Notes under the pieces: model-generated
What the model saw: the letters and a program-made list of their open reading frames with translations, nothing else
The model's database searches: none
Told to the model about the DNA's origin: nothing
NCBI RefSeq assembly: GCF_007828215.1
Contig: NZ_VIUE01000002.1
Location: 124,001-188,000, forward strand
Origin: Pseudomonas sp. SJZ074
Lineage (GTDB): Bacteria; Pseudomonadota; Gammaproteobacteria; Pseudomonadales; Pseudomonadaceae
DNA length: 64,000 nt
Direction: 5' to 3'
In this document: piece by piece, positions 1-8,595 of the stretch
How positions within the stretch are numbered: the first letter of the stretch is position 1
How the letters are laid out: the number at the start of each line of letters is the position of its first letter
Program-made: the position numbers and the translations under genes

Positions 1-316
1 CCACGTAGCGTTTCATGTCCAGCATGGAGAAGCCCTGGGTGCGTACGAGGTCCTGGTCGGCATTGACCAGCATGCCTTTGATGACATGCTCTTCATCGAC
101 GTCCAGCCAGTAGGCCTGGCGCAGCACCGTGGCCAGTGCGGCGGCACCGCAGCTGAAATCGGTTTTCTGTTCGACGATGTTGCTGAACTTGCGCTCGCGC
201 ACGCTTTGCACCGGTTTGTAGACCAGCATGCCGCCGGGCAGGGCGGCGACCGGCATTTGCGCAGCTTCAGTGACACAAGCCATGCAAAGCAGCAGGGAAA
301 GGGCAGTCGCACGCAT
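1..316 (-). CDS. fapD: FapD, C39-family cysteine peptidase of the Fap amyloid operon (C-terminus off window)
   Basis: The reading frame from ATG at 316 stays open to the window edge, giving about 105 N-terminal residues. It begins with a hydrophobic signal-like segment (ALSLLLCMACV). A papain-like C39 active-site block follows, with the Cys in TDFSCGAAALATVL. FapD proteins are periplasmic C39-like peptidases needed for maturation or export of Fap fibrils. It is the fourth gene of a minus-strand series fapA-fapB-fapC-fapD, which matches the canonical fapABCDEF order, so fapE and fapF should lie beyond the left edge. An AAGGCG ribosome site precedes the ATG. A hairpin with a T-rich tail separates it from fapC. 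Family assignment rests on the motif and the operon position. Confidence 0.88.
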   Translation of the reverse strand, partial: MRATALSLLLCMACVTEAAQMPVAALPGGMLVYKPVQSVRERKFSNIVEQKTDFSCGAAALATVLRQAYWLDVDEEHVIKGMLVNADQDLVRTQGFSMLDMKRYV

Positions 317-343
317 GATCGATACGCCTTGTGGAAACCCTGG

Positions 344-366
344 AAAAGAAGCCCCGTTGCCGGGGC
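344..366 (-). terminator. Leaky intrinsic terminator between fapC and fapD
   Basis: On the minus strand GCCCCG-GCAA-CGGGGC forms a 6-bp GC stem with a tetraloop, followed by TTCTTTT. It lies 17 nt after the fapC stop and before the fapD start. Partial termination here would raise the output of fapC, the major fibre subunit, over fapDEF. The effect on expression is inferred. Confidence 0.6.
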
Positions 367-382
367 CCCATTTCACACGTAG

Positions 383-1360
383 CTACATGCAGGCTTTGCA
401 GCCGGCAGCGATGGACAGCGAGTTGCTCTGTTGGTTGCCCACGCCCGCCGACACGTTGGCGCCGCCGTTGCCGGAGAAGCCGTTCATGGAGTTGTTCATG
501 GTGGCGTTGTTGATGACAGGGTTTTTCCAGCCATCGCGGGTCAGCACTTGTTGAGTATTGCTGCCGGCCAGCTCGAAAGTGCCCACGGCGGAGAACTTGA
601 ACTTGTCGTCATCATGACCGCCGCCATAGCCACCTTTGTTGCCCCAGCCGCCATGGTCGTTGTCTTCGGCGGTACCGGTGCCTTTGGCCTTGAACGTGCC
701 GGAGGCTTCATAGGTGCTGGTGAGGGTGTCGGTCTTGTAGGTCTTCACGCCTTTGTTGTCCACCACCAGGCCGGTGGAGGTCTGGTCGGCTGCGGCCGAG
801 GCTTGTGCCACACGGCCACCCGATACGGCGATGGCCAGGTTGTTTTTCTGTTGGTTGAAGTTGCCGGCGGTCACGTTGATGCCGATGTTGCCGGAGCCGT
901 TGTTGCCCGCGTTGGTGAGCGACGCGTTGTTTTGGGTCGAGTTGTTTTTGACGTAGTTATTGTTATTGACCTGGGTGGCGCTGGACATGGAGAGAGCCGA
1001 ACCGAAGATGAAGCTTTCGTCCGCAGTGGCCAGGGCGGCGGCGTTGTCTTGCTGGTTACCGTCGCCGGCCGCGACGTTGGCGCCCATGTTACCGTTGCTG
1101 CCATTGAGCGAGTCCTTGGCTTCAGCGGTGTTCCTGGTGGCCTGGTTGGTCACTACGTTACCGTCGCTGTTCTGCTCATCCAGCACCGTAGCCCCAGCAC
1201 CGGCGCTGATGGAGAGCAGTTGATCCAGCGTCGGCCCTTGGTGGTCATGACCGCCATGACCGTGACCGTGGTTGTTATTGTTGCCACCGGCCTGTGCGGC
1301 CATTGCCATGACAGCGGCGAGAGCGAAAACCAATGGTTTGAGTGCCATTGTCGGTTTCAT
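383..1360 (-). CDS. fapC: FapC, major functional amyloid subunit
   Basis: This 325-residue protein has a signal peptide (cleavage near AQA/GG, residues 22-25) and a His/Asn/Gly-rich N-terminus. Three imperfect amyloid repeats follow: NMGANVAAGDGNQQ at 91-104, NIGINVTAGNFNQQ at 158-171, and NGGANVSAGVGNQQ at 298-311. They are separated by linkers, with a long Gly/Asp-rich one between repeats 2 and 3. The C-terminus ends in GCKACM, carrying the CXXC motif known from Fap subunits. FapC is secreted through FapF and assembles into biofilm amyloid fibres. A strong AAGGAG site sits 7 nt before the ATG. Older annotations sometimes call such genes heme utilization proteins; the repeats and operon order support FapC instead. 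Confidence 0.9.
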   Translation of the reverse strand: MKPTMALKPLVFALAAVMAMAAQAGGNNNNHGHGHGGHDHQGPTLDQLLSISAGAGATVLDEQNSDGNVVTNQATRNTAEAKDSLNGSNGNMGANVAAGDGNQQDNAAALATADESFIFGSALSMSSATQVNNNNYVKNNSTQNNASLTNAGNNGSGNIGINVTAGNFNQQKNNLAIAVSGGRVAQASAAADQTSTGLVVDNKGVKTYKTDTLTSTYEASGTFKAKGTGTAEDNDHGGWGNKGGYGGGHDDDKFKFSAVGTFELAGSNTQQVLTRDGWKNPVINNATMNNSMNGFSGNGGANVSAGVGNQQSNSLSIAAGCKACM

Positions 1361-1425
1361 GGTGTTTCTCCTTGCGTGTCGTTGGTTAAGTGTGTCGGTA
1401 CTTTCTTATGGTTTTACAGCCCGGG

Positions 1426-2004
1426 TCAGTCTGCGACCCGGATGCTCAGGGTGTTGGCCATGCGGTTCCCCACCCCGGCACTCTGGTTCACCTGGATGAC
1501 CCCTCGGCTGCCGGTGAAGGCCTGGTCGCTGGTAACGACCTGGCGACTGCCGGTTGGGGTGCCAGTTGCGCCTGAGTTCGGTAATAGCGCCACGTTCTGT
1601 TGAGAAAGCGCGCTGTCGTCAATGCTCTGCGGCTGGGCACTGATACCCACCCGCATGACATTGGCCATCTGGTTGTTGGCCCCGGCGGACTGGTTGACGC
1701 CCAGCACACCGTTGCCGTTGCTGAAAGAGCTGCCGCCGATGCGGGCGGTTGCGTTCATGGAAGGATCGGCGGGGGTGTCCAGCTGCTGACGCACGATGGT
1801 GGTGGCCTGTGCCTCGGTGCCGATCGCGATGGCCCGGGTGTTGGTCTGCTGGGTGCGGTCGCCCGCCGCCTGGTTGACGTTGAAGTTACCGGTATAACGG
1901 CTGCCGGAATCCTGCAAGGTGGCGCTGCTGACCATCGCCACGCCTGAATCGGCGAATGCCGTGGTCGAGCCGAGCAGGGCGAGCAGGAACAGGACCGGTC
2001 TCAT
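1426..2004 (-). CDS. fapB: FapB, minor amyloid subunit or nucleator
   Basis: This 192-residue secreted protein has a signal peptide ending around AFA/DS. It carries three repeats of the same type as FapC: NVNQAAGDRTQQTN near residue 42, GVNQSAGANNQMAN near 101, and QVNQSAGVGNRMAN near 170. FapB is thought to nucleate FapC polymerisation. Unlike the downstream FapC it has no C-terminal CXXC. The ATG is preceded by GGGAGG, and its start is separated from the fapA stop by one base (TGACATG), indicating translational coupling. The gap to fapC is 65 nt. Confidence 0.87.
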   Translation of the reverse strand: MRPVLFLLALLGSTTAFADSGVAMVSSATLQDSGSRYTGNFNVNQAAGDRTQQTNTRAIAIGTEAQATTIVRQQLDTPADPSMNATARIGGSSFSNGNGVLGVNQSAGANNQMANVMRVGISAQPQSIDDSALSQQNVALLPNSGATGTPTGSRQVVTSDQAFTGSRGVIQVNQSAGVGNRMANTLSIRVAD

Positions 2005-2005
2005 G

Positions 2006-2452
2006 TCATTGACCTCCCGCCAGACGACCCAGCGGGGCCAGGCCGGAACTCAGCGAGCGATTGATGGTGCCGGAAATCGCCCCCCCGCTGCCGCCGCCAT
2101 GGCCAGCGCTCATGCCGGGCATGCCGCTGGGGTTGGTGACGACATTCAAACCCTGCACGCCGGAATTCGTGTTGAGGGTGTTACGGATCGCCGAGCCGCT
2201 GGCGACGCTGGCAAATTCGCCGTCGCTCAGTTCGGTGCTGGTGGTCGCTTGGCTGATTCGATCGGAAGGGTTGGCATTGACGGTGGTCGGGTAGGGGTCC
2301 TTGCCACCGTTGCGACCGATATGGACCGGCTGTACGTCACGGTTGAGGACAATGACGCCGTTGCCTTCGGCCTGTACCGGCAGGCTGAGGGTTGCGCTGG
2401 CGACGCAGCCGATCAACCACAGGACGGTCAAACTTCTATCGAAAGTTCCCAC
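2006..2452 (-). CDS. fapA: FapA, periplasmic helper of Fap amyloid assembly
   Basis: This 148-residue protein starts at GTG (2452), with GAAGGA about 9 nt upstream. It has an N-terminal hydrophobic signal segment ending near VQA/EG and a largely disordered, Gly/Ser/Asn-rich body. That includes the ANPSDR and ELSDGEFASVASG region typical of FapA. FapA affects fibre composition and is proposed to chaperone FapC. It is the first gene of the operon, directly downstream of a sigma-54-like promoter. The start is uncertain because no in-frame ATG lies nearby. Confidence 0.8.
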   Translation of the reverse strand: MGTFDRSLTVLWLIGCVASATLSLPVQAEGNGVIVLNRDVQPVHIGRNGGKDPYPTTVNANPSDRISQATTSTELSDGEFASVASGSAIRNTLNTNSGVQGLNVVTNPSGMPGMSAGHGGGSGGAISGTINRSLSSGLAPLGRLAGGQ

Positions 2453-2509
2453 GGCATCGATTCCTTCTTCGGTGGGCTGGCCTTGGTCCAGCGTTGCGAA
2501 GGGGATAGA

Positions 2510-2523
2510 GCAGATGCCGTGCC
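2510..2523 (-). promoter_or_regulatory. Sigma-54 (RpoN)-type promoter of the fap operon
   Basis: The minus strand reads CCGGCACGGCATCTGCTC. The invariant GG (2523-2522) and GC (2511-2510) are separated by exactly 10 nt, as in the -24/-12 consensus TGGCACG-N4-TTGC. Transcription would start near 2498, about 46 nt before the fapA GTG. Confidence 0.68.
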
Positions 2524-2533
2524 GGTTTGTAAA

Positions 2534-2546
2534 AAATCTTTTGATT
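2534..2546 (-). promoter_or_regulatory. IHF-like site upstream of the fap promoter
   Basis: The minus strand has AATCAAAAGATTT, matching the IHF consensus WATCAANNNNTTR at all but the last position, in a short A/T-rich patch. It lies just upstream of the predicted -24 element, the usual place for IHF to bend DNA for a sigma-54 enhancer-binding protein. Assignment is by consensus only. Confidence 0.45.
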
Positions 2547-2669
2547 CAATGGGTTGGTTATTGCGGCGCACCGGCTGGTGCCCGAGTTGTTTCAAGACTG
2601 AGACAGGCCGCATGAAGGTCAACTGGCCAGCTGCTGTCAAATGGCTCTGGATCCAGGCGCTTGACGGGG

Positions 2670-2750
2670 TGTTTCAGTGACTTGACAGTCAGGATGGCAA
2701 ACCGCTGAAACAGCGTTGGGTCCGGGTTTGCCGCGACGACAATGTTTCAG
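2670..2750 (+). repeat. Cluster of inverted octamers upstream of fap
   Basis: TGTTTCAG occurs at 2670-2677, its complement CTGAAACA at 2705-2712 and TGTTTCAG again at 2743-2750. GGCAAACC...GGTTTGCC also forms a separate stem around the middle copy. The rest of the 2453-2800 interval shows no gene. Function is unknown; it could be part of the fap control region or a 3' structure for the convergently positioned kinase transcript. Confidence 0.35.
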
Positions 2751-2800
2751 GAATGGAACAGGATGGCGCTGTGCCGGCATTCCGCCCGGCGGGCGGCTGT

Positions 2801-3325
2801 TCAGTCCTGGAGCAGTTGGCTCACGGCTTCGAACACCTGGCGTTGGCGCTGCGCCCAATCGCCTTCGATCACCTGGAAAGGTTGCTGGTGCCGGACCAGC
2901 CAATCCTCGATGGCCGCGAAAAATTGCAGGCGTTGCGCCAGCTCAGGCTGGCAGCGCAGACCGTCGCCAGTCCATTCGACCTGCTCGGGGCTCAACAACA
3001 GATGGAGGTCGTAATGACGGCTCAGCAAGGCCGGCTCCAGCCAGTCCGGGCAATCGCCGAACAGGGTCCGGCTCCAGAGAATATTGCTCAACAGGTGGGT
3101 GTCGAGGATCAGTAGCGCCGGCAGCCGGGCACGGGCTGCGTCTTCCCAGGCCAATTGTCCGTTGGCGATCTCGGTGATGTCATCCAGACAGGTGTCGCGG
3201 GGGTATTGCTCCATGAAGTGGCGGACATATTCATCCACCCGCAAGCCACCGAAGCGTTCCTGCAACTGCGTCGCCAGCCAGCTCTTGCCGGCAGACTCGG
3301 GGCCGGTCAAGACCACCACCTTCAT
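2801..3325 (-). CDS. NadR-type nicotinamide riboside kinase-like ATPase
   Basis: This 174-residue protein has a P-loop at its N-terminus (GPESAGKSWL, residues 8-17) and a nucleotide-kinase fold. Motifs such as VDEYVRHF and LLILDTHLLS resemble the ribosylnicotinamide kinase domain of NadR. It probably phosphorylates nicotinamide riboside to NMN. The ATG at 3325 overlaps the pnuC stop by four bases (ATGA), so the two genes are translationally coupled as a transport-kinase pair for NAD salvage. It lacks the NMN-adenylyltransferase and DNA-binding domains of full NadR. The open frame extends further upstream, but that segment overlaps pnuC and is not expected to be translated. Confidence 0.8.
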   Translation of the reverse strand: MKVVVLTGPESAGKSWLATQLQERFGGLRVDEYVRHFMEQYPRDTCLDDITEIANGQLAWEDAARARLPALLILDTHLLSNILWSRTLFGDCPDWLEPALLSRHYDLHLLLSPEQVEWTGDGLRCQPELAQRLQFFAAIEDWLVRHQQPFQVIEGDWAQRQRQVFEAVSQLLQD

Positions 3326-3885
3326 GCGCGCAGGGCCGGGTCGGCGCGCCATTCCCGCCAGCCCTGCACGGCCAGGAGGGTGAACAAGGCGTAGAGCGCG
3401 GCGGTCAGGTGCAGGCCCTTGTAGATGAACAGGCCGACGAAGATCACGTCCAGGGCGATCCATAAAGGCCAGCATTGCACGCGTTTCTGCGCCATCCACC
3501 ACTGGGCCACGAGGCTGAAGCCGGTGAGCGCCGCATCGAGCCAGGGTTGGGCGGCGTCGGTCCAGTGCGCCATGGCAGCGCCCAGCACCAGACTGCCCGC
3601 TGCGCCGACCGCGAGGCCAAGCAGCACCGACGGTCCGCCCAGGCGTGTGACCTGGCGTCCGTCGTGACGCTGGCCGGCACGGGTCCACTGCCACCAGCCG
3701 TACAGTTGCAGTGCGGCGTAGACCACTTGCAGCAGCATGTCCGAATACAGCTTCACGTCGTAGAAAATCCAGCTGTACAGCAACACCATGACCAGGCCGA
3801 TCGGCCAGCACCAGGGGTTCTGTTTGACGGTCAACCAGACAGCGATCACGCCGAGGGCTGCGGCAAACAGTTCAAGCCCGGACAT
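3322..3885 (-). CDS. pnuC: Nicotinamide riboside transporter PnuC
   Basis: This 187-residue inner-membrane protein has about seven hydrophobic helices and typical PnuC blocks: KQNPWCWPIGL near residue 21, YSDMLLQVVYAALQLYGWW near 47, and WIALDVIFVGLFIYKGL near 142. PnuC facilitates diffusion of nicotinamide riboside, trapped by phosphorylation in the cytoplasm. The downstream overlapping kinase gene supplies that step. The ATG at 3885 is chosen because an AAGGAA site precedes it and the protein then has the family length. The longer frame upstream would run into a REP element. Confidence 0.88.
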   Translation of the reverse strand: MSGLELFAAALGVIAVWLTVKQNPWCWPIGLVMVLLYSWIFYDVKLYSDMLLQVVYAALQLYGWWQWTRAGQRHDGRQVTRLGGPSVLLGLAVGAAGSLVLGAAMAHWTDAAQPWLDAALTGFSLVAQWWMAQKRVQCWPLWIALDVIFVGLFIYKGLHLTAALYALFTLLAVQGWREWRADPALRA

Positions 3886-3974
3886 GGCGGTTCCTTGGGG
3901 AATGGAAAAGGGGGGCGATTGTAAACGGTATGGTGGGGGCAGCTCCAACATCAATGTTGGGCGTGCCGGCGTTA

Positions 3975-4050
3975 TCGCGAGCAGGCTCGCTCCCACAAGA
4001 TTTCCGGGTTGGTCGCCAGCAGACACCTGTGGGAGCGAGCCTGCTCGCGA
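3975..4050. repeat. REP doublet (REPIN), inverted order
   Basis: Two perfectly complementary 23-nt arms, starting TCGCGAGCAGG at 3975 and ending CCTGCTCGCGA at 4050, flank a 30-nt spacer. This is the Pseudomonas REP palindrome family. It lies between the end of the chemoreceptor gene and pnuC. The arm order is opposite to the other doublets in the window, and the unit is shorter (76 bp). Confidence 0.9.
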
Positions 4051-4066
4051 TGGCGGCGGGTCAGCT

Positions 4067-5701
4067 TCAAACCCGGAACTGTTTGAGCAGGCTGTTCAGC
4101 TGTTCGCTCAGCGCCTTGAGGCGTGCACTTGCCAGGCTCGACTGCTCCGCTGCCAGGGCGGTGCTGTGGGAGAGGCCGGCGGCCTGGGTGACGTTCTGGT
4201 TGATGTCCTCTACCACGTGGGCCTGTTGCAAGGTGGCGCTGGCGATGGAGGCGTTCAGGCTGTTGAGATTACGCAGGGCCTGGCCAATGGCGTTGAGGCT
4301 GGCGCCCGCCAGGCCTGCTTGTTCGATGGTCAGTTGCGAGGCACGGCTGCTGTCGCCGATGACTTTCACCGCGGCTTCGGAGTGAGTTTGCAGACGCTCG
4401 ATCATCCCCTGGATCTCGGCGGTGGATTTCTGCGTGCGCTGGGCCAGCAACCTCACCTCATCGGCCACCACGGCAAAGCCCCGGCCCTGTTCCCCGGCGC
4501 GAGCGGCCTCGATCGCCGCGTTGAGGGCTAACAAGTTGGTCTGCTCGGCAATGGAGCGGATCACCTCCAGCACGCTGCCGATCTGGGTGCTTTCGCTGGC
4601 CAGGGTACGAATCACCTCTACCGCCTGGTCGATGGTCTGGGAAAGACGGTCGATCTGCTGCAAGCTGCCGTCGATATTGACCTGGCCCTGCTGGGCCTGG
4701 GATTCGGCGTCGCGCATTTCACTGGCGGCGTGTTCGGCGTTCTTGGCCACGTCCTGCACACCGTAGGTCACTTCGTTGATCGCCGTGGCAACCAGTTCCA
4801 TCTGCTGCGATTGCTGCTGGCTGCGTTCCTGGGCCTGGGCGGCGTCGCTCCCCAGCTCATTGGACGACTGTCCCAGCGCGCTGGCTGAATCCTGCAACTG
4901 ACCTACTACTTGGCGCAACTTGGTGGTAAACGCGTTGAAGTGTCGGGCCAGTTGGGTGACTTCATCCTGACCGTGGGTGTCGAGGGTGCGGGTCAGGTCG
5001 CTTTCACCGCTGGCAATATTGGCCATGGCATTCACCGTTTCCTGCAGGGGCCGCACGATGCTGCGCACGATCAGGGTCAGCAGCAGACTCATGATCAATA
5101 CGATCGACAGGCCGATCAACGAGGCCTTGATCAGTTGAGCCTGGAACTCGGCCTGTACGTCATCCACGTACACCCCCGAACCGATGATCCAGCCCCAGGG
5201 CTCGAACAGTTTGACGTAGGAAGTTTTCCCAACCGGTGCCTCGGCACCCGGCTTCGGCCACAGATAGTTCACCATCCCGGCACCCTTGGCCTTGGCGATG
5301 CTGACCATTTCGTTGAACAGCGCGAAGCCGTTCGGGTCGCGGATCGCCGAGAGATTCTGGCCTTCGAGCTTCGGGTTGGTGGGGTGCATGACCATGACCG
5401 GTGTCAGGTCATTGATCCAGAAATAATCCGTCTCGTTGTAGCGCAAGCCTCGCACGGCGCTGAGGGCCTGCTTCTGGGCGGCTTCGCGGGTCAGGGTGCC
5501 GGCGGTTTCCAGGCCGTGGTAATAGCTCAGCACGCCACTGGCGGTCTGGACCACATGTTGGGTTTTCTGCACCTTGGCCTGATAGAGATCGCTGTGGATC
5601 TGTTTCAGCATCAGGGCGCCCAAGGTGAATACCATCAGGATGGCCACGACGAGGATGAGCCACAAGCGTCGGCTGATCGACACATTGCGCAAGCTATTCA
5701 T
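4067..5701 (-). CDS. Methyl-accepting chemotaxis protein with single Cache domain
   Basis: This 544-residue protein has the order TM1 (about residues 13-32), a periplasmic sCache_2 domain (about 35-190), TM2 (about 190-212), HAMP (about 213-265) and a long cytoplasmic signalling domain. The Cache domain carries [24 protein letters not shown] and [15 protein letters not shown]. The hairpin tip is the conserved [20 protein letters not shown] segment near 390. Single-Cache receptors of this form in Pseudomonas (McpP-like) often sense small carboxylic acids, but the ligand cannot be read from sequence. There is no obvious C-terminal CheR-tether pentapeptide; the protein ends LLKQFRV. It appears monocistronic. 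Confidence 0.9.
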   Translation of the reverse strand: MNSLRNVSISRRLWLILVVAILMVFTLGALMLKQIHSDLYQAKVQKTQHVVQTASGVLSYYHGLETAGTLTREAAQKQALSAVRGLRYNETDYFWINDLTPVMVMHPTNPKLEGQNLSAIRDPNGFALFNEMVSIAKAKGAGMVNYLWPKPGAEAPVGKTSYVKLFEPWGWIIGSGVYVDDVQAEFQAQLIKASLIGLSIVLIMSLLLTLIVRSIVRPLQETVNAMANIASGESDLTRTLDTHGQDEVTQLARHFNAFTTKLRQVVGQLQDSASALGQSSNELGSDAAQAQERSQQQSQQMELVATAINEVTYGVQDVAKNAEHAASEMRDAESQAQQGQVNIDGSLQQIDRLSQTIDQAVEVIRTLASESTQIGSVLEVIRSIAEQTNLLALNAAIEAARAGEQGRGFAVVADEVRLLAQRTQKSTAEIQGMIERLQTHSEAAVKVIGDSSRASQLTIEQAGLAGASLNAIGQALRNLNSLNASIASATLQQAHVVEDINQNVTQAAGLSHSTALAAEQSSLASARLKALSEQLNSLLKQFRV

Positions 5702-5950
5702 ACGCTGTCACTCCAGTTTCTTGTTCTTGTCATCCACGGCCGGTGGATTGCCCCCTGGGTCATAACGCGGCAGTGTTATGAGGGCTTGTCTGATAGGATT
5801 TCGGCCTCGCAACGCAAAACCTGAGCCTGCCTTGGATTTTTCATTGGTTTTCTGGGGAAGGGCGCGGGTATCGTGCACCCGCCGTGCATCATGGCATAAC
5901 ACTTTGATTATCGATGAGAGCCTGTCCGACGGGGCTCTTTTGGGGGATGA

Positions 5951-6781
5951 ATGGATTTGTGGACGGCCTTTCAGGCACTGATTCTTGGCATTGTAGAAGG
6001 GCTGACGGAATTCCTGCCGATATCCAGCACGGGGCACCAGATCATCGCCGCCGACTTGCTCGGGTTCGGCGGGGAACGGGCCATGGCGTTCAACATCATC
6101 ATCCAGTTGGGCGCGATCCTGGCGGTGGTCTGGGAGTTCCGGCGCAAGATCTTCGCTGTGGTGTTGGGTCTGCCCACCCAGCCCGGGGCCCGGCGGTTTA
6201 CCGCCAACCTGTTGATCGCCTTCCTGCCTGCCGTGGTGCTGGGCGTGCTGTTTGCCGATCTGATTCACGAATACCTGTTCAACCCGATCACCGTGGCCGC
6301 CGCGCTGGTGGTGGGTGGTTTCATCATGCTGTGGGCCGAGCAGCGCCAGCATGAAGTACACGCCGAAACGGTGGACGAGATCACTTGGAAGGATGCACTC
6401 AAGGTTGGTATGGCCCAGTGCCTGGCGATGATTCCCGGCACCTCCCGTTCCGGCTCGACCATCATCGGCGGGTTGCTGTTCGGCCTCTCGCGCAAGACCG
6501 CGACCGAGTTCTCTTTCTTCCTGGCCATGCCGACCATGGTGGGTGCGGCTGTGTATTCGGGCTACAAGTACCGTGCGCTCTTCGTACCGGCGGATTTCCC
6601 GGTGTTCGCCATCGGTTTCGTCACCGCGTTCATCTTCGCCATGATCGCGGTCAGGGGACTGCTGCGGTTCATCGCCAGCCACAGCTATGCGGTGTTCGCC
6701 TGGTATCGGATCGTGTTCGGCTTGTTGATCCTGGCGACCTGGCAATTCGGTTGGGTCGATTGGGCGACCGCCCGGCCATGA
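5951..6781 (+). CDS. uppP: Undecaprenyl-diphosphatase UppP/BacA
   Basis: This 276-residue polytopic membrane protein removes one phosphate from undecaprenyl diphosphate, recycling the lipid carrier of peptidoglycan and O-antigen; overproduction gives bacitracin resistance. Both signature motifs are intact: [14 protein letters not shown] at residues 17-30, and the PGTSRSG motif in [12 protein letters not shown] near residue 160. Eight or so hydrophobic segments are visible. GGGGGA lies just before the ATG. The stop overlaps the start of the next gene (ATGA). The 249 bases upstream (5702-5950) show no gene. Confidence 0.95.
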   Translation: MDLWTAFQALILGIVEGLTEFLPISSTGHQIIAADLLGFGGERAMAFNIIIQLGAILAVVWEFRRKIFAVVLGLPTQPGARRFTANLLIAFLPAVVLGVLFADLIHEYLFNPITVAAALVVGGFIMLWAEQRQHEVHAETVDEITWKDALKVGMAQCLAMIPGTSRSGSTIIGGLLFGLSRKTATEFSFFLAMPTMVGAAVYSGYKYRALFVPADFPVFAIGFVTAFIFAMIAVRGLLRFIASHSYAVFAWYRIVFGLLILATWQFGWVDWATARP

Positions 6782-7206
6782 ACGATTCCGGCACTCGCAG
6801 GCACGCCGCTCGCCATACCGGAGGGGTGGTGCAGAACCTGCGGCTCAAGTTGATCGTGTTCGCGCTGCTGTGCGCGCTGCCGTTGACGGGCTCGCTGCTG
6901 CTAGGGCTGCAGGAAGCGTCATGGGTGCCGTTGACGGCCTATGGAGTCGTCAGCGTCGTGGCATTCCTGCTGTACTGGAGTGACAAGCGCAAGGCGCGCT
7001 CCGACGCCTGGCGCACCCCCGAGAACGTACTGCACGCCGTGGAGCTGGCCGGCGGCTGGCCGGGGGCGTTGCTGGCCCAACAGGTCTTTCGACACAAGAC
7101 CCGCAAGGTGTCGTTCCAGGTGGTGTTCTGGTTCATCGTGCTGCTGCACCAAGCGTTCTGGGTCGACCAGTTGTTCCTGGGCGGCCATCTGCTGGCCTGG
7201 GTTTGA
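6778..7206 (+). CDS. DUF1294 membrane protein
   Basis: This 142-residue protein has an N-terminal cytoplasmic stretch, two close hydrophobic helices (about 24-62), and a loop with [17 protein letters not shown]. The motif [19 protein letters not shown] precedes a final helix. The DKxxA...R.PE and GGWPGA..AQ blocks define DUF1294. The function of the family is unknown. Some homologues carry a cold-shock domain in front; this one does not. It is translationally coupled to uppP by a four-base overlap, which suggests a membrane or envelope role by association only. Confidence 0.82.
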   Translation: MNDSGTRRHAARHTGGVVQNLRLKLIVFALLCALPLTGSLLLGLQEASWVPLTAYGVVSVVAFLLYWSDKRKARSDAWRTPENVLHAVELAGGWPGALLAQQVFRHKTRKVSFQVVFWFIVLLHQAFWVDQLFLGGHLLAWV

Positions 7207-7208
7207 CG

Positions 7209-7562
7209 TCACGGCAGTAACAAGCCGACCTGGGTGCGCTTGGGCAATCTGCTGACCACCAGTTGGTGGGAGCGTCGCAGCAAGTTGTGCAGTTCTTCGG
7301 CGCCCAGGGGGTAGGGCGTGTGCATGATGATCCATTGGGCTCGCGCCAGGTACGGGGCAGGATGAATGCCGGGGCGGTCGCAATGTCCCAGGAACAGGTC
7401 CTTGTCGACCTTGAACGCCAATGAGTCGCTGCGCAGGCCCTGCAGGGCGAACATCTTGTTCCCGGCGATGGAAAACACCCGCACGCCACCCCATTTGTAA
7501 TCTTCCCTGGCGCCAGGCAGGCCCAGGCAAAACCGTGCGACATCCTCTTCGCTCAAACTCAT
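7209..7562 (-). CDS. MmcQ/YjbR family DNA-binding-fold protein
   Basis: This 117-residue protein starts MSLSEEDVARFCLGLPGA and contains the double-wing pattern of the family: WGGVRVFSIAGNKMFAL, LAFKVD and WIIMHTP. Members have a CyaY-like fold resembling DNA-binding domains, but no established role. Its start codon overlaps the stop of the upstream LysR regulator (ATGA), so both are probably on one mRNA. It ends two bases from the end of the convergent DUF1294 gene. Confidence 0.85.
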   Translation of the reverse strand: MSLSEEDVARFCLGLPGAREDYKWGGVRVFSIAGNKMFALQGLRSDSLAFKVDKDLFLGHCDRPGIHPAPYLARAQWIIMHTPYPLGAEELHNLLRRSHQLVVSRLPKRTQVGLLLP

Positions 7563-8467
7563 ATCGTCCTTTCTCCACAAAGGTTGAAGGCCTCCACCAG
7601 ATGGTCGAGCCATGCGCGTACCGCCGGCAACATGCCGCGTCGATGGGGATAGACCGCCTGCAACCAGCCATCGGGCAGCGACCATCCCGGTAGCAATTCC
7701 ACCAGTGTGCCGTCCTTCAACTCTTGCTCGCAATACATGCTCGGCAACAAGGTAAAGCCCAGGCCGGCGAGGACGCAGGCGCGTCGCACGATAAAATCGT
7801 CAATGCCCAGGCGAGCCTCCAGGGCCAGTTCGGCAACCTGTCCGCCGGCGCTATGCAGGCGCAGGTGCACCAGGCGGTCGCTTTCAAGGGCGCCGAGCAC
7901 CGGGACCTGCTTGAGATCCTCGGGGGTCTCGATCCGCCGCCCTTCGACGAAGGCCGGGCTGGCGACCATGATCAACCGTGCCTGACGCAAGCGGCGAGTC
8001 ATCAACAACGGATCTTCGTCACCCAGGTCACGCACGCGCAACGCTACGTCAATGCCTTCACTCACCAGGTCGACGCGGCGATTGACCAGGATCATCTCCA
8101 GTTGGACCTGAGGATATTTTTCCAGGAAATCGGCCACCACCCCGGCCAGGATTTCGTGGGCCAGCCCCACCGGACTGGAAACCCGAAGCCGGCCACGGGG
8201 CGCGCTGGACATGCTTGCCACCGCTTCGTCGGCCATTTCCGCCTCCAGCAACATGGCCTGGCAATGGCGCAGGTAACGTTCGCCCACCGCTGTCAGTTTC
8301 AATTGGCGGGTGGTGCGTTGCAGCAGGCGGGCGTCGAGGCGGTCTTCCAGTTCGGCAATACGTCGGGACAGCCGCGACTTGGGGATGCCCAGGGTCCGTC
8401 CGGCTGCCGCGAAGCCACCGGCTTCGACGACTTTGGCGAAGTAATAGAGATCGTTAAGGTCTTGCAT
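7559..8467 (-). CDS. LysR-type transcriptional regulator, divergent from azoR
   Basis: This 302-residue regulator has an N-terminal winged helix (MQDLNDLYYFAKVVEAGGF, with the recognition helix around PKSRLSRRIAELEDRL) and a periplasmic-binding-like effector domain from about residue 90. The ATG at 8467 fits the family start; upstream codons reach into the intergenic region. It is transcribed away from azoR across about 130 bp, the standard LysR arrangement, so azoR is its probable target. It belongs to the CrgA/AaeR-like branch, judging by LRVSSPVGLAHEILAG. The inducer is unknown. Confidence 0.88.
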   Translation of the reverse strand: MQDLNDLYYFAKVVEAGGFAAAGRTLGIPKSRLSRRIAELEDRLDARLLQRTTRQLKLTAVGERYLRHCQAMLLEAEMADEAVASMSSAPRGRLRVSSPVGLAHEILAGVVADFLEKYPQVQLEMILVNRRVDLVSEGIDVALRVRDLGDEDPLLMTRRLRQARLIMVASPAFVEGRRIETPEDLKQVPVLGALESDRLVHLRLHSAGGQVAELALEARLGIDDFIVRRACVLAGLGFTLLPSMYCEQELKDGTLVELLPGWSLPDGWLQAVYPHRRGMLPAVRAWLDHLVEAFNLCGERTI

Positions 8468-8595
8468 GTCGGGCTCGATTGTCCTGTCAGTGGAACGAAC
8501 TATCGCATCATTGCTGGCTAATCGGCCATTGGTTTCATCGGTAGGATGGTCTCCATTCGATCGCCCGGTAGCGATCCTCATTGGAGAGCACTCAT

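Noticed and set aside
431..1603. 390-codon plus-strand frame over fapC and fapB
   Set aside because: It has a Val/Gly/His-rich composition typical of the complement of amyloid repeats, crosses two genes with good ribosome sites on the other strand, and matches no family.
3326..3811. N-terminal extension of the nicotinamide riboside kinase into pnuC
   Set aside because: The extra 162 residues are Arg/Pro-rich, lie in another frame of pnuC and come before the P-loop start. The ATG at 3325 overlaps the pnuC stop as expected for coupling.
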